Positions 1 through 9,790 of a DNA stretch of 64,000 bases are shown piece after piece. Below the pieces are notes generated by a model. That model saw nothing but the letters and a program-made list of their open reading frames with translations, had not been told where the DNA came from and ran no database searches. Position 1 is the stretch's first letter; every line of letters starts with the position of its first letter. Origin of the DNA: Artemia franciscana (Eukaryota > Arthropoda > Branchiopoda > Anostraca > Artemiidae); NCBI RefSeq assembly GCF_032884065.1, contig NC_088872.1, forward strand, positions 31,688,977-31,752,976, written 5' to 3'. A program made the translations under genes and the position numbers.

Positions 1-275
1 TTTTCCTCCGAGGCATTGTTGTCTCCTGAGTGTTTTTTTCATAGTGTTTGGTCACTTTATCTCTGCTTTGCCTCCAAGGCCTCAAGAATAGTCCTTTTCG
101 GTTTTTAATCTTAATTTGTTTGGCTATTTTTTTTCTTTTTTTGGTTGTTGCCTCAATTGTGTTTTTCTTATCTCCCTCGTATCCCTTGGCATGGAACCTT
201 TCGAGGGGGAACAAGAATATTGTATTTCCAATCTGTATTTAATGGTGAATAAACTCTGAACTGAACTCTGATCAA
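1..275 (+). mobile_element. 3' tail of a truncated non-LTR retrotransposon
   Basis: A pyrimidine-rich stretch with a short open frame (48-242) ends in a polyadenylation-like signal followed by degenerate repeats (aataaactctgaactgaa, then ctctga). Tails made of a repeated CTGAA-like word after AATAAA are typical of CR1/RTE-like LINE 3' ends. The reverse transcriptase is not in the window, so the copy is either 5'-truncated or continues to the left. The short frame has a hydrophobic stretch but no recognisable domain and is probably untranslated tail sequence. Confidence 0.45.
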
Positions 276-1850
276 AAACGCTATTGGACCAAAAAAGATA
301 CGCCATTTGAATTATTATGTTATGAAACCCTGTTTAATGTATTAAAGAACCGCGTAGAATAATAATATTGATGCTAATAATAACTCTTTTAGTGATGTCA
401 AGTCTGGAAGTAAGACTGATTCTGATAAAATTTGCCATTCTGCCAGTCTAGAAATCATTTTTGGAGGATTAATCCAGCAGCAAATGGGATGAAGTTTAAA
501 AAATCGTGTTCTTTTTTAGCCTCAAATCCTCATAACTTTACTGCAGAAATGAATATAAAAGAAGAACAATAACGATTTGGTACATATGCATTGTCAAAAT
601 GGTCCTCATAACAGTAATAACATAGAAACTATGAACTGAGTCACAACAAAATTTCTGAGCTAAAACCCTGATACCCAAAAGTCTTTAAGACTTATGCTTC
701 CCACTGAATTTTTCATTACTTTATAAAGTTTGCAGAGGCATAAATGCCTGTAAAAACTAGCAATTGTCTTACTGAAATAAAAAACGACTAAAACTGAATA
801 TGTTAATAAATTATTAATAACGGAAGCGTTAAGTTGGATTTTAGTATACAGAAAAAAAAAGCAAGATGTGCTAGAGTATGCTATCTGAAGTATTTTTAAG
901 GCAGTTAACACTACGGCTGAAGAAGTAAAAGAAAAAAAATGTTTTTCAAGCCAGTGTTGCATGAAAGGATTGTGGTTCCAAAAAAGAAAGAACTTTTTAC
1001 AAAAGCCTATTTTATAGAAAGGAGTATAAACCTCAAAATTGACTCACATACCAAATTTAACTTTCGGTTGTTCCTAGTAGTACAAATTTCAATACTTTCT
1101 TAAAATTATAATTTACCAGGTTACCCCTAAGGGGAACCATGACAGCCTGTTAAGGGCCGAAGGACTAAGCTTCTGAGTGAAGGGTTGCAATGAAAAGCCA
1201 TAAAAGTTTTATTTTTCGCCCTCTTGTATATAAGACAACAAAGATTTCTTGAGCCTTCATAAATTCTCTCATATTTAGGAATGCTCATCTTTGGGGTGTT
1301 GTCTTTATTTATATATTTATGATTAGGGGGAGCCCTTTGGATCTGACGACACAAAACACCTTGTGAATCCCGGTACGGCACTTTTTTAAAGTTCTCCAAG
1401 GTGCAGATATTTGTTACGAGTGTTTTCTTCAAGATTCAGGTGTTTGTTGCGTAGTGGGCAGTGTTTTCATCATGATTTAGGTGTTTTTATGTTAATTACT
1501 TAAGAAACCTACGAATGCTAGGATAAAATACTCAGTGACCATCAATCAAGATACAAACTTAGGCGTTACATAATAGTTTTTTTGGTTGTCACTTACGTAA
1601 AAACCTCATATTGTAAAGAAAAGCCCTCAGCCCCCTCAAGTAGGGACATAGTCCAAATTAACTATAGTCCCATTTCTACATGTTAATATAACGTATTCTC
1701 GCATGATTTGTTTTGATTCCGGGGGACCTTTATAATCCAGAAAAAACCGGTTTTGATGGTTAACGGCTCATGAATTGTTAGATCTTACGATTCACTTGCC
1801 TCAGTATTGTTTGTACATTGGAAGAATAAACACTTACATCATATTTTTCA
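276..1850. other. Unassigned AT-rich sequence
   Basis: No frame in this stretch shows a recognisable domain, splice-flanked exon or repeat family found elsewhere in the window. The small open frames at 660-962 and 1127-1432 on the minus strand have no family resemblance and look like chance openings. Confidence 0.5.
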
Positions 1851-1853
1851 AAG

Positions 1854-2216
1854 GTGGATATAAAAGATTTCAAAAACACGTGCATGCACGATAGCGTTGT
1901 AATAGCATTGGCTGCTGAGATGGAGAAATACTCGAATTATCAAATAAGGGCTATTACTAACACTATTTCATATGTATGCGTGCATTGTCAAGACAGTAAC
2001 GAGTTATATTTCTTTGGAGTACCGAGAAAATTCAAATGTTACAGCGGTGGATATGAGAGAGAAACATCACCAGAGAAGTTAGTGTTGAAAGAGAACACAA
2101 ACATAAAACTTCTAGTTGATGACGAAGGTCAACTTCCTTCTATGCTACTGTATACACGCTACGATATAATAAATCTTATCATAATCCACCCAGTATTGAG
2201 ATTCAATAAAAGGTGA
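1854..2216 (+). CDS. Exon-like ORF, unknown protein (first of the 1.9-4.7 kb group)
   Basis: A 120-codon frame that opens at GTG, not ATG. It is preceded by a T-rich run ending in AAAG, so it may begin at a splice acceptor rather than a start codon. Composition is protein-like: mixed charged and hydrophobic residues, an acidic DDEG near residue 87 and an LYTRYD motif near residue 100. A similar LYTRYE motif occurs in the open frame at 4579-4743, suggesting the two segments belong to one duplicated family. I recognise no domain. Neighbours are a CARD-like ORF and, on the other strand, a Polinton-type protease. It could be an exon of a host gene or a decayed gene of an integrated virus-like element. 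Confidence 0.45.
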   Translation: MDIKDFKNTCMHDSVVIALAAEMEKYSNYQIRAITNTISYVCVHCQDSNELYFFGVPRKFKCYSGGYERETSPEKLVLKENTNIKLLVDDEGQLPSMLLYTRYDIINLIIIHPVLRFNKR

Positions 2217-2247
2217 AAACAAGACTGGTGACCCCCACAGCATTATC

Positions 2248-2454
2248 ATGCAACATATCTTGTCTAGGTGCCAAAACTGCAATCTATTTAAAAATAGTGG
2301 GGTAATGGACAGAGAAATCACTGTTAAAATAGAAAGGGTACTAGCGGACAGTATCAGCAAGGAAATTAAAGATGAATTGATTAAAAAGAAACCCATTGCA
2401 AACGTTACTAGTACCAATGATAGTTTACCCACAGAAACATTCATTGAACCATGA
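2248..2454 (+). CDS. Small hypothetical ORF upstream of the CARD-like ORF
   Basis: A 68-codon ATG-started frame, rich in K, E and I, with a Cys pair near the start (SRCQNC) and predicted helical content in the middle. It lies between the ORF ending at 2216 and the CARD-like ORF beginning at 2738. No family is recognised. It is listed because it starts with ATG in a locally coding-looking neighbourhood. It could equally be a chance frame. Confidence 0.25.
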   Translation: MQHILSRCQNCNLFKNSGVMDREITVKIERVLADSISKEIKDELIKKKPIANVTSTNDSLPTETFIEP

Positions 2455-2737
2455 ATCACTATGTGCAAAAAATGCTTGAAAATGTTTTTCTCGTTAAATA
2501 TTATAGTTTTTTACGGATTCTCTATCTAAGGAGCCAATAGGTGACCAGCTTGATCGGGTACCCTTACCATAGATTGGTGAACAGAAGGTAGACAGAATTT
2601 TCATTCCCTGTTAGTCTATAATCAACAGTGAGAGTGTTGAACTAAAAATGAATAAAGTGGACAGATAGGACATTATAGACAATTTTGTTATTTTGGAAAA
2701 ATTATTAATTTCAAATAATAATTTTTAAAGACTGTCG

Positions 2738-3013
2738 ATGCAGAAGAAAATCTTCACTCAGAAAATGATTGACAATATAATGAAAATTGAGTCTCCAGTT
2801 TTGGTATATTTTCTGAGATTTATATTTCGTGGTCCCAAAGCATTTTGTCAACTCATTGACATACTAATCGAAACGAACCAAACGATATTGCACATTTGTT
2901 TGAACATTGCCCAAAAATTCAGTTACTCCTCCCATTTCTCTAGTGAGCCAATAAGTGATCAGCACAAGCGACTAGATATAGCAAAGAACATTCTTTTATC
3001 GATCGCAACTTAG
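2738..3013 (+). CDS. CARD-like (caspase recruitment) domain ORF, probably partial
   Basis: A 91-codon ATG-started frame. Residues ~6-60 resemble helices 3-6 of a CARD (death-fold adaptor domain): an FTQKMIDNIM segment, then RGPKAF followed by a hydrophobic helix ending in IETNQ and an LHICL segment. The RGPKAF...ETxQ spacing is the signature shared by caspase-2/9, CRADD and similar CARDs. CARDs bind other CARDs to assemble apoptosis or immune signalling complexes in the cytosol. Helices 1-2 are missing, because the frame is closed by a TAA four codons before the ATG. The N-terminal half would have to come from another exon or has been lost. Residues 65-91 are unassigned. Origin, host or virus-like element, is open. 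Confidence 0.5.
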   Translation: MQKKIFTQKMIDNIMKIESPVLVYFLRFIFRGPKAFCQLIDILIETNQTILHICLNIAQKFSYSSHFSSEPISDQHKRLDIAKNILLSIAT

Positions 3014-3487
3014 TTTTTTTTTAAAGTGAGACAATCAACGCTGAAAATTATTCAAAACGTGTTTGTTATGCTTGTATACATTGAGCAGTTGGTCATCCTG
3101 AAAGAATTGTACGATTGTTGATGAATATGACGAAAAACGTAGATTATGCAATCAATGTAAATTGCGTAGACCATATGCTCTGCAAATTAAATAATTTATA
3201 TCCTGATTTGAAGATGTTCGTGACTCTTTCACTAGAGGCTTCCTATGTTCTAATTGTTAATATGATAAATGTGATCAATGAAAAAATAACTACCCGGGCA
3301 TGATTGAAAAAAAAACAACAAAACGTGATTTGAGTATATTTCTACGACCTTGGTACGTTCGTGGTTTTAAATTGTTTTGGGAGAAACAACCTGATCTACG
3401 TTTCAATTGCTAGAATAGTAAGGGAGACTATTTTTTCCAACATCTACTATAATTATAAACCAACGAACTTTTAATTTGCTGTTACAG
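3014..3487 (+). other. Probable intron or spacer with short open segments
   Basis: Between the CARD-like ORF and the next supported exon the sequence is AT-rich. One short frame around 3104-3187 encodes a basic, Cys-containing peptide (a CNQCKLRRPY motif) that might be a decayed exon. The overlapping 62-codon frame at 3115-3303 starts at TTG and looks less protein-like. A strong acceptor (TTTGCTGTTACAG) ends the stretch at 3487. Confidence 0.3.
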
Positions 3488-3738
3488 AAATTTTCTCATA
3501 TAAGAAAATCGTTTGTAATATTGCTTCAAATAAACAAATTGAAACACATGAATTTTATAATATCAATCACAATAGTATTATTGACTTTACAAGGAGATAT
3601 AGTAAGAATGAAGTTATATTATATTATAGAAAATGTAACCCTGATTTTACATACCAAAATGGGTACAAGCTGAATCCTGACGAGCTGCCGCCACTTATCA
3701 TTACCGATGGTTATCTAAACGTAGAAAAAATAATCTAA
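3488..3738 (+). CDS. Predicted terminal exon, unknown protein
   Basis: A consensus splice acceptor, TTTAATTTGCTGTTACAG, ends at 3487. An open frame of about 83 codons then runs to TAA at 3736-3738. Its composition is strongly protein-like (segments such as NPDFTYQNGY, ELPPLIITDGYLN), in contrast to the overlapping 65-codon frame at 3476-3673, which is only hydrophobic residues. Three A-rich polyadenylation-like clusters follow within 60 bases. I recognise no domain. The ending PPLIITDGYLN loosely resembles the SPLINDELM ending of the frame at 4579-4743, which again suggests related, duplicated exons. I infer the last exon of a spliced gene on the plus strand. Confidence 0.45.
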
Positions 3739-3930
3739 AGAATGAAAGTACTTTTTTACATACAAGTTTTATTATTAAAAAAAGTCATAATTATTTTGAA
3801 AGCACTTCACTCTTAGGGCTCTGAAATTTATATTTTACAGGAAGTAAAGAGTATTTTCAACTAGAAGGTCGTTCAATCGAGAATTGTCTACGCAATTAAT
3901 GAGAAACTAACCGTAAGTATATCTATGACA

Positions 3931-4352
3931 TCAAAAAATAAAATAAAATATTGCATAAGGATCACAGCTTTTAGTCAATAAATCTTGAACTCAAATCCAA
4001 TTTTGAATAATATATATTCCACTTTCTCAAAAAAGTTTTTGACCTGAGGTATGTAGAATGCACACGGCTGGCCAAGAGAGTCAAAAAATTTAATATTCAT
4101 CGCTGTTTGAAATATGCATAGCCAATGGCCCATCCTTTCAGCTGATGGGCTACTATGAAGAATGGTAATGGTATTGTCAATCCTTTGAATATGGCCAAGG
4201 AAATCTAAGGGTACACAATAGGATCTGTATTTGGACATGTACAGATCTAAATTGAATACATGGATTACTTGATTTTTTTCATGGTGCCAAGTCCAATAGA
4301 ACACTGCAATCAGGGGTAATTTCCCAATAGTTTTCAAACTGATAGAGCGAGA
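3931..4352 (-). pseudogene. Adenain-type cysteine protease (Polinton/adintovirus-like), frameshifted
   Basis: The minus-strand frame 4337-3975 (it opens at TTG, with no ATG) carries the conserved centre of the adenovirus-type maturation protease: a GHWLCIF segment with the catalytic His, then FFDSLG with the Asp. In this family a Gln and the nucleophilic Cys follow about 40-50 residues later. That Gln...SCDPY segment is present at ~3940-3990 but in another frame, so a one-base shift near 3990-4000 disrupts the gene. The residue after Cys is also not the usual Gly. Such proteases are carried by Polinton/Maverick transposons and adintoviruses and mature capsid proteins. No polymerase B, integrase, ATPase or capsid gene was recognised nearby, so this is an isolated relic. 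Confidence 0.6.
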
Positions 4353-4385
4353 TTAATACTACACTCTCCTCCAACGGTTTGGCAA

Positions 4386-4571
4386 AGGTACGCTCCAAAT
4401 GTACAGTACGCGCTCAGACAATACTCATATCTTGAGTACCAGAGAAATCCAACACAATCATTCTATGAGTTTTTTGCAAACATTGCATCGGTTATACCAT
4501 TTTCAAATAGTTGTGAATTTCGATCAAGGGACTGCATTGTAAATAATCTAGGGTCCTGTATGATTTATTAG
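4386..4571 (+). CDS. Exon-like open segment, unknown protein
   Basis: An open frame ending at TAG 4569-4571. From about 4389 its composition is protein-like and rich in aromatic residues (segments such as QYALRQYSYLEYQ, FYEFFANI). It is preceded by a pyrimidine tract (actctcctcc) and an AAAG that could be an acceptor. The ATG-less opening and the neighbouring exon-like frames suggest a piece of a decayed or spliced gene. No domain recognised. It lies head-to-head with the protease relic on the other strand. Confidence 0.3.
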   Translation, partial: RYAPNVQYALRQYSYLEYQRNPTQSFYEFFANIASVIPFSNSCEFRSRDCIVNNLGSCMIY

Positions 4572-4578
4572 AGGATAA

Positions 4579-4743
4579 ATTGTAGAGTGGAATCTATTTG
4601 CTTTATATACAAGATATGAAAGTTCGAACATTTCAAATTTGTGTGGAGAATTTGTCTGTGGTCCAATTGTGCCAGTACTTTTTACAAAAGCCAAGGAAAG
4701 CTTTAATGGACTTTCGCCATTGATAAATGATGAATTGATGGAG
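4579..4743 (+). CDS. Exon-like segment with consensus splice donor
   Basis: The frame is open from 4579 after a TAA and runs into GAG|GTAAGTGAGT, a textbook 5' splice site with the intron starting at 4744. The 55 codons contain LYTRYE, also seen as LYTRYD in the ORF at 1854-2216, and end SPLINDELMEV. I infer an internal exon of the same gene family. No matching acceptor and continuation was found before the minisatellite that starts near 4820. Confidence 0.35.
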
Positions 4744-4814
4744 GTAAGTGAGTCTAAAGCAATATGTGATTGATTAATGATTGTATACGGAAGGAGAAGT
4801 TTTATATAATTTCC

Positions 4815-5375
4815 ACTAGTCTTTAATTTTTCAATTTCCAGAGTAATAAGATTTCTCTTAATAGTATTAAGTTTTTTCTTAATAATATTTTTTTTAATGC
4901 TAATAAATTTTTGATAATTATAACAAGTTCTTTTCTCAATGATAAAAAACTTTTCCTTAATAGGAACGAGTTTTTTCTTAACGCTAATAAGTTTTTTTCT
5001 TTAATGTTCAACAAGTTTTTCTTCATAGTAACCAGTATTTTCCCAATAGTAACTTGTTATCCTAATAGTAATATTTTTTATTCTTAACAATTAGCAACAC
5101 GTTTTTTCTAATAATAAAAACTCTTTTCTTAATAGTAGCAAGTTTATTTTATTAACAGTAACAAAGTTTTTACTTATAATTTTTTCAGTATCATAATTAG
5201 TATAATTGTAATCATAACTAGTTTTTACTGAATTGCAACAAGGTTTTTCTTAATCGTTAACAAGTTTTTTGTTAATGGTAACAACTTTTTCTTTATAGAA
5301 AGATGTTTATTCTTAATAGCAACACGGTATTTCTTAATACTAACAGGTCTTTTCTTAATAGTAATAAGTTTTTCC
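4815..5375. repeat. 21-bp minisatellite, T-rich (block 1)
   Basis: Degenerate tandem copies of a unit close to AACAAGTTTTTTCTTAATAGT. Read on the minus strand the frames stay open and give a seven-residue repeat of the form x-LL-x-LRK, which fixes the period at 21 bp. The 67- and 97-codon minus-strand frames here are by-products of this array, not genes. The same array resumes at 6935 after an interrupting repeat. Confidence 0.75.
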
Positions 5376-6934
5376 AAACAGTTCGTGGTAACGAACTGTA
5401 GTGAGGAGCGACCTGGCTCAATAGTAACCGAGTCTCTAAAAAACGGAATTTTGATACCAATAGTTCCATCAAAAGAATTGCATTTTAATGCTGATTTTGA
5501 ATATATAAGTTTCATCAAGTTTAGTCTTACCCATCAAAAGTTACGAGCCTGAGAAAATTTGCCTCATTTTAGAAAATAGGGGGAAACACCCCATAAAAGT
5601 TTTAAATCTTAAAGAAAATCACACCATCAGAAAACGTTTTTGTAGAAGTTTCAAGCTCCTATCTTTAAAAATGTGGAATTTTGCATTTTTTTCAAGAAGA
5701 CAGATCAAGGATGCGTGTTTATTTGTTTTTTGTTAGTTTTTCTCCCCAGGGGTGACCGTATCGACTGAGTGGTCCTAGAATGTCCTAAGAGGGCTTATTT
5801 TAATGGAAATTAAAAGTTATATTGCCTTTTTTTAAAGAGACCAAAAAATTGGAGGGCACCTTGGCCCCCTCCCACGCTCATTTTTTCCCAAAAGTCATCG
5901 GATCAAAATTCTAAGATAGACATTTTATTCACCATAGTCGAAAAACCTAATAACTATGTCTATAGGGACGACTTACTCCTCCGCAGTCCCCGTTCGAGGG
6001 GCTGCAAGTTACAAACTTTGACCTGTGTTTACATATAGTAATGGGTACTGGGAAGTGTACAGACGTTTTCAGGGAGATTTTTTGGCTTTAGGGGGGAGAG
6101 TTGGGGATTTACGTGGGAGGATATTTCCACGGTGGAACTTCTCATGGGGGAAGAGAATTTCAATGAAGGGGACGCAGGATTTTCTAGCATCATTTGAAAA
6201 ACAATGAAAAAATAAATATGAGAAGTTTTTTCTACTGAAAGTAAGGAGCAGCATTAAAACTTAAAACGAACAAAAATTATTACGCATATGAGGGGTTTAC
6301 CTTCTCGTTATACCTCACTCTTTAAGCTAACTTATTTTTAGTAATTTCAACTATTTATTCTACGGCCTTTTTGATTCATAGGTGATTCTAAAGTAATTGG
6401 GACAAAATTTAAGCTTTAGTGTAAAGAGCGAGGTATCGACGAGGGTTGAACCCCCTCATATACACAATAAAAACATACGAATATAGAAGTTCGTTGCGTA
6501 AGTTAATTCGTAAGTTACGTATATTTTTTACCAATGAAAATGTTTGTAAAAAATTAAAAGTTCTAGTTGCCTTTTTAAGTAATCAAAAATTGGAGGGAAA
6601 CTAGGCCCCCTCCCTCACTCCTTTTCTCAAGATTTTCCGATTAATTGCAATTAATTAATATGCAAATTTAGTATTAATTATTTATGTAAGGAGACCCAAG
6701 ATCAAAACATGCATTAATTCAAAAACCTCCAGAAATTAAATAAAAAAATAAGTATTTTTTTAAATGAAAATAAGGAGCAACATTAAAACTTAAAACGAAC
6801 AAAAATTACTCCGTATATGAAAGGGGCTTTTCCTCCACAACGCCCCGCTCTGTACGCAAAAGTTTCTTACTGTTTTAAAAAGTAGAGTAAGAGAAAGAGT
6901 CAAACTTTAGCGTAAAGAGCGACGCGTTTTTTAA
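5376..6934 (+). repeat. Fold-back repeat family, forward arm
   Basis: The copy starts at a short hairpin (arms ACAGTTCGT and ACGAACTGT around 5379-5401), followed by the family phrase GGAGCGACCTGGCTC. It runs ~1.5 kb through recognisable blocks (ttacgagcctgagaaaattt; ttggagggcaccttggcccc; gtgtacagacgttttcagg; attctacggcc) to the start of the central hairpin (gaaaggggc ... taaagagcg, ~6770-6930). There the minisatellite cuts it off. Short frames such as 6025-6207 lie inside and are not genes. The same arm recurs in both orientations at 24.2-25.9, 54.3-56.0, 57.2-59.1 and 60.8-62.8 kb. Confidence 0.7.
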
Positions 6935-7850
6935 ATATCAACGAAGTTTTTCCTAATAGTAACGAGTTTTATTAGTATTAATATGTTTTTTCATTACTGT
7001 AACTAGTTTCTCCTAAATAACAACAAGTTTTTTCTTAATAGTAATACGTTTTTTTTTGCAAAGGGTAACAAGTTTTTTCTTTATAGTAACATGTTTGTTC
7101 TTAATAGCAGCACGATTTTTGTAATGCTTAGAAATCTTTTTTAATAGTAATAAGTGTTTTCTAAATAGTAACAAGGTTTTCTCAAAGGTAACTAGTTTTT
7201 TCTGCACAGTAATGGACTTTTTTTTGACAGTAAAATGTTTTTTTCTTAGTAGTAACAAAGTTTTTTTTAAGATAAGCAAGTTTTTCGATAATAGTAAAAG
7301 TTTTTCTTAATGGCAGCAAGATTTTCTTAAAACTAAAAAATTTTGTCTAAGGCAAGTAAGGAGTAAAAATAACATTTTATTCTGGATAAAAATATTTTTC
7401 GTAATAGTAAGAAGTTTGTCTGTTGATACTAATTTTTTTCTTAATACTAACAAGTTTTTTGTAACAGTATCAAGTTTTTTTCTTAACAGCAAAAATTCTT
7501 ATATTAATACCAATAAGTTTATTCATAATGATTAAGCTTTTTCCAAATAGTTACTCGTTTTTTCCCTAGTTGTAACATACTCCTTCTTAATAGCAATAAG
7601 CTCTGTCTTGAAACTCTCTTTTAGTTGTCAAGTAACAATGTTTTATTAATAGTAACAAGATTTTCTGAATAATAACAAGTTTTTTCACAAAATTAATAAG
7701 GTCTATTTGATGCTTACAAGGTTTTTGTTGATAGAAAAAAGTTTTTTTTTTAATAATATCATTTTTTCTTGATAGCGACATAGTTTTTCGTAATACTAGT
7801 AAGTTTTTTCTTAGTAGTAACAAGTTTAGTAACAAAGACAAGTAGTAACA
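6935..7850. repeat. 21-bp minisatellite, T-rich (block 2)
   Basis: Same unit and period as 4815-5375. Minus-strand frames at 7013-7279, 7307-7492 and 7587-7880 again translate to a seven-residue K/L-rich repeat. The two blocks were probably one array before the fold-back repeat between them was inserted. Confidence 0.75.
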
Positions 7851-7854
7851 AAGA

Positions 7855-8225
7855 CAGCGAATCCATTTCGAGTATGTCAATCACGTATCTAGGACTTATG
7901 CTTATTCTTCCCACCAAGTTTCATCCTGATCACTCCACTCTTAGCGTTTTCCACGATTTCTGCTCCCCCAAATCCCCCCAGTGACACTGGATCCGGTCGG
8001 GATTTAAAACATGAAATACCAGTTACGAGTTCCTTCTAAATATGAAATTTCATCCGATGAAATTCAAGATCTGATCACTCCTTCGTAAGTTAAAAATACC
8101 TCATTTTTTCTAATTTTTCAGAACTAACCCTCCCCCCGACTCCCCAAAAGAGAGTGAATTCGCTATGTTTATGTCAATTATGTATCTAGGACTTGTGCTT
8201 ATTTTTCCCACTACATTTAGTCTCT
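7855..8225 (+). repeat. One to two units of the ~285-bp dispersed/tandem repeat
   Basis: Contains the family phrases 'cacgtatctaggactt', 'accaagtttcatcc', 'ggatccggtcgggatttaaa' and 'gatcactccttcgtaagtta', in the same order as in the array at 50.05-51.28 kb. Noncoding. Confidence 0.65.
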
Positions 8226-8319
8226 GGGGATGGAATATTTGGTTGAAGGTTGGCTTCAGTATGACTTATTTTGGAAAAGGGTTATTTCCAGGCTTTGGGC
8301 AAGCCATGGGTGGAAGTAA

Positions 8320-9035
8320 TTACAGGTCCTACTAAACGGAAGGACAACTCGACTTTCTTAAAACTTGAAACCCCCTCCCCCTCGCCCTATTTTAGATAGG
8401 GCTTGTGATATCAGAGGTCGATATGAGCCCTGATCCTAGTCGTCTTTGGTCTAGCTTTCATTTGGATCCATTGCTCCATTTGCAAGCTATACTAAATTAA
8501 ACCAAAAGCTTGACTTTTTTCAGCACTTAAAACTCACTCCCCCTCGTTGTATTTGAACTAGGGTTTTCATCTCAAAACTTGATGCCTGTCACGGTCTTTG
8601 GCACCTTTGGTTCAATCTTCACTAAGATCCATCAATCTCTCGCAAGTTACACTGAATTAAATGAAAAACTCAACTTTTTTTAAGCACTTAAAGCCCCCTC
8701 CCCCTAATTAAGCTAGGGTCTTCACCTCCAAACATTATGTGTCTTATGGTTTTGGCATCTTTGGCTTAACTTTGATTGAGATCCATTACTTCATTCGCAA
8801 GTTAAAGTGAGTCAAACAAAAAACTCAACTTTTTTAGCACTTAAAGCCCCCTCCCCCTTACCCTAATTAAGCTTGCGTCTCCATCTCAGAACTCAATGTA
8901 TATCATACTCTTAGACATCTGTATTCAATTTTCATCGAAACACATCTCTCCATTTGCAAGTTACAGTGAATTAAATGAAAAACTCGAATTTTTTTTAGCA
9001 CTTAAAGCCCCATCGCCCTAATTAAGCTCAATTTT
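8320..9035 (+). repeat. ~160-bp tandem repeat, about five units
   Basis: The phrase 'aactcaactttttt...gcacttaaagccccctccccct' recurs near 8345, 8510, 8670, 8825 and 8980, a spacing of ~155-165 bp. Each unit also has 'tttgcaagttacactgaatta' and 'gatccat'. Units are degenerate and noncoding. The same family lies inverted at 9346-9790. Confidence 0.7.
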
Positions 9036-9345
9036 TATCCAAATAGTTAAATTTTAATACAAATCTGACTTGCGGTTCTCCCGCTATACTCGATTCCACA
9101 GACGGGCGGAAAGACAGACAGATCTCAAAAACCTATCTTGATGGATATTTTCCACTATCCAAATAGGTGATGATACCTGGATGATGATATGCTATTGTTT
9201 TCCTTTTTTGGATCCAATGAGCCAACACGGCTGCCTAAGACGTTGCAAAATCCGTCCGTCCGTCTGTCTGTCTGTCCGTCCGTCTATGTAATCACGTATA
9301 GGGGGAGAACCACTGGTTGGATTTGGATTCAAATTTTGATGGCCA
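9036..9345. repeat. Spacer with (GTCT/GTCC)n simple repeat between inverted 160-bp arrays
   Basis: Contains gacagacagatctc near 9113 and a ccgtccgtccgtctgtctgt run at 9251-9288. The sequence 'tattttccactatccaaatag' precedes a pair of gatgat repeats. The small frames on both strands (9189-9389) lie in this simple sequence and are not supported as genes. Confidence 0.5.
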
Positions 9346-9790
9346 GATTTGATACCAAGGATCATGAGACACATCAAGTTGAAAGATGAAGACCCTAGCT
9401 CAAATAAAACAGGGGGAGAGGGCTTTACCTGCTAATAATAGTTTTTCGTTTAATTCAAAGTAACTTACGACTAAAGTGATCTAAATGAAAATTGAACCAA
9501 AGAGGCCTAAGACCATAACACATATCAAGTTTTGAGATAAAGACCCTAGCTAAAATTTAACAAGGGGAGTTGGTTTAAGTTGGGTTTAATTTAAAGTTTT
9601 CTGTTTAATTTAGTATAACGGGCAAATGGAGTAACGGATCCGAATGAAAGCTAGACCAAAGATGCCTAAGATCAGGGCTGATATCAAGTTCTGGTATCAC
9701 AACCCCTATATCAAATAGGGCGAGGGGGAGAGGGTTTCAAGTCTTAAGAAAGTTGAGTTGTCCTTTAATTTGGTAGGGCCTATAACTTAT
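9346..9790 (-). repeat. ~160-bp tandem repeat in inverted orientation
   Basis: Reverse-complement phrases of the 8320-9035 array recur: 'gaagaccctagct', 'ggggagaggg', 'gtttaattcaaagtaactt', 'aagatgcctaagat', with about three units. With the upstream array they form a large interrupted inverted repeat around the 9.0-9.35 kb spacer. Confidence 0.6.

Noticed and set aside
3975..4337. Treating the minus-strand protease frame as an intact gene
   Set aside because: It opens at TTG after a nearby stop, and its Gln/Cys part lies in another frame, so it is a relic.
7855..9035. Possible single long satellite array from 7.9 to 9.0 kb
   Set aside because: The phrases before 8225 belong to the 285-bp family and those after 8320 to the 160-bp family. 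They do not share units.
9251..9288. Possible CRISPR-like or regulatory array in the CCGT/CTGT run
   Set aside because: It is a plain tetranucleotide simple repeat without spacers, in an animal genome.
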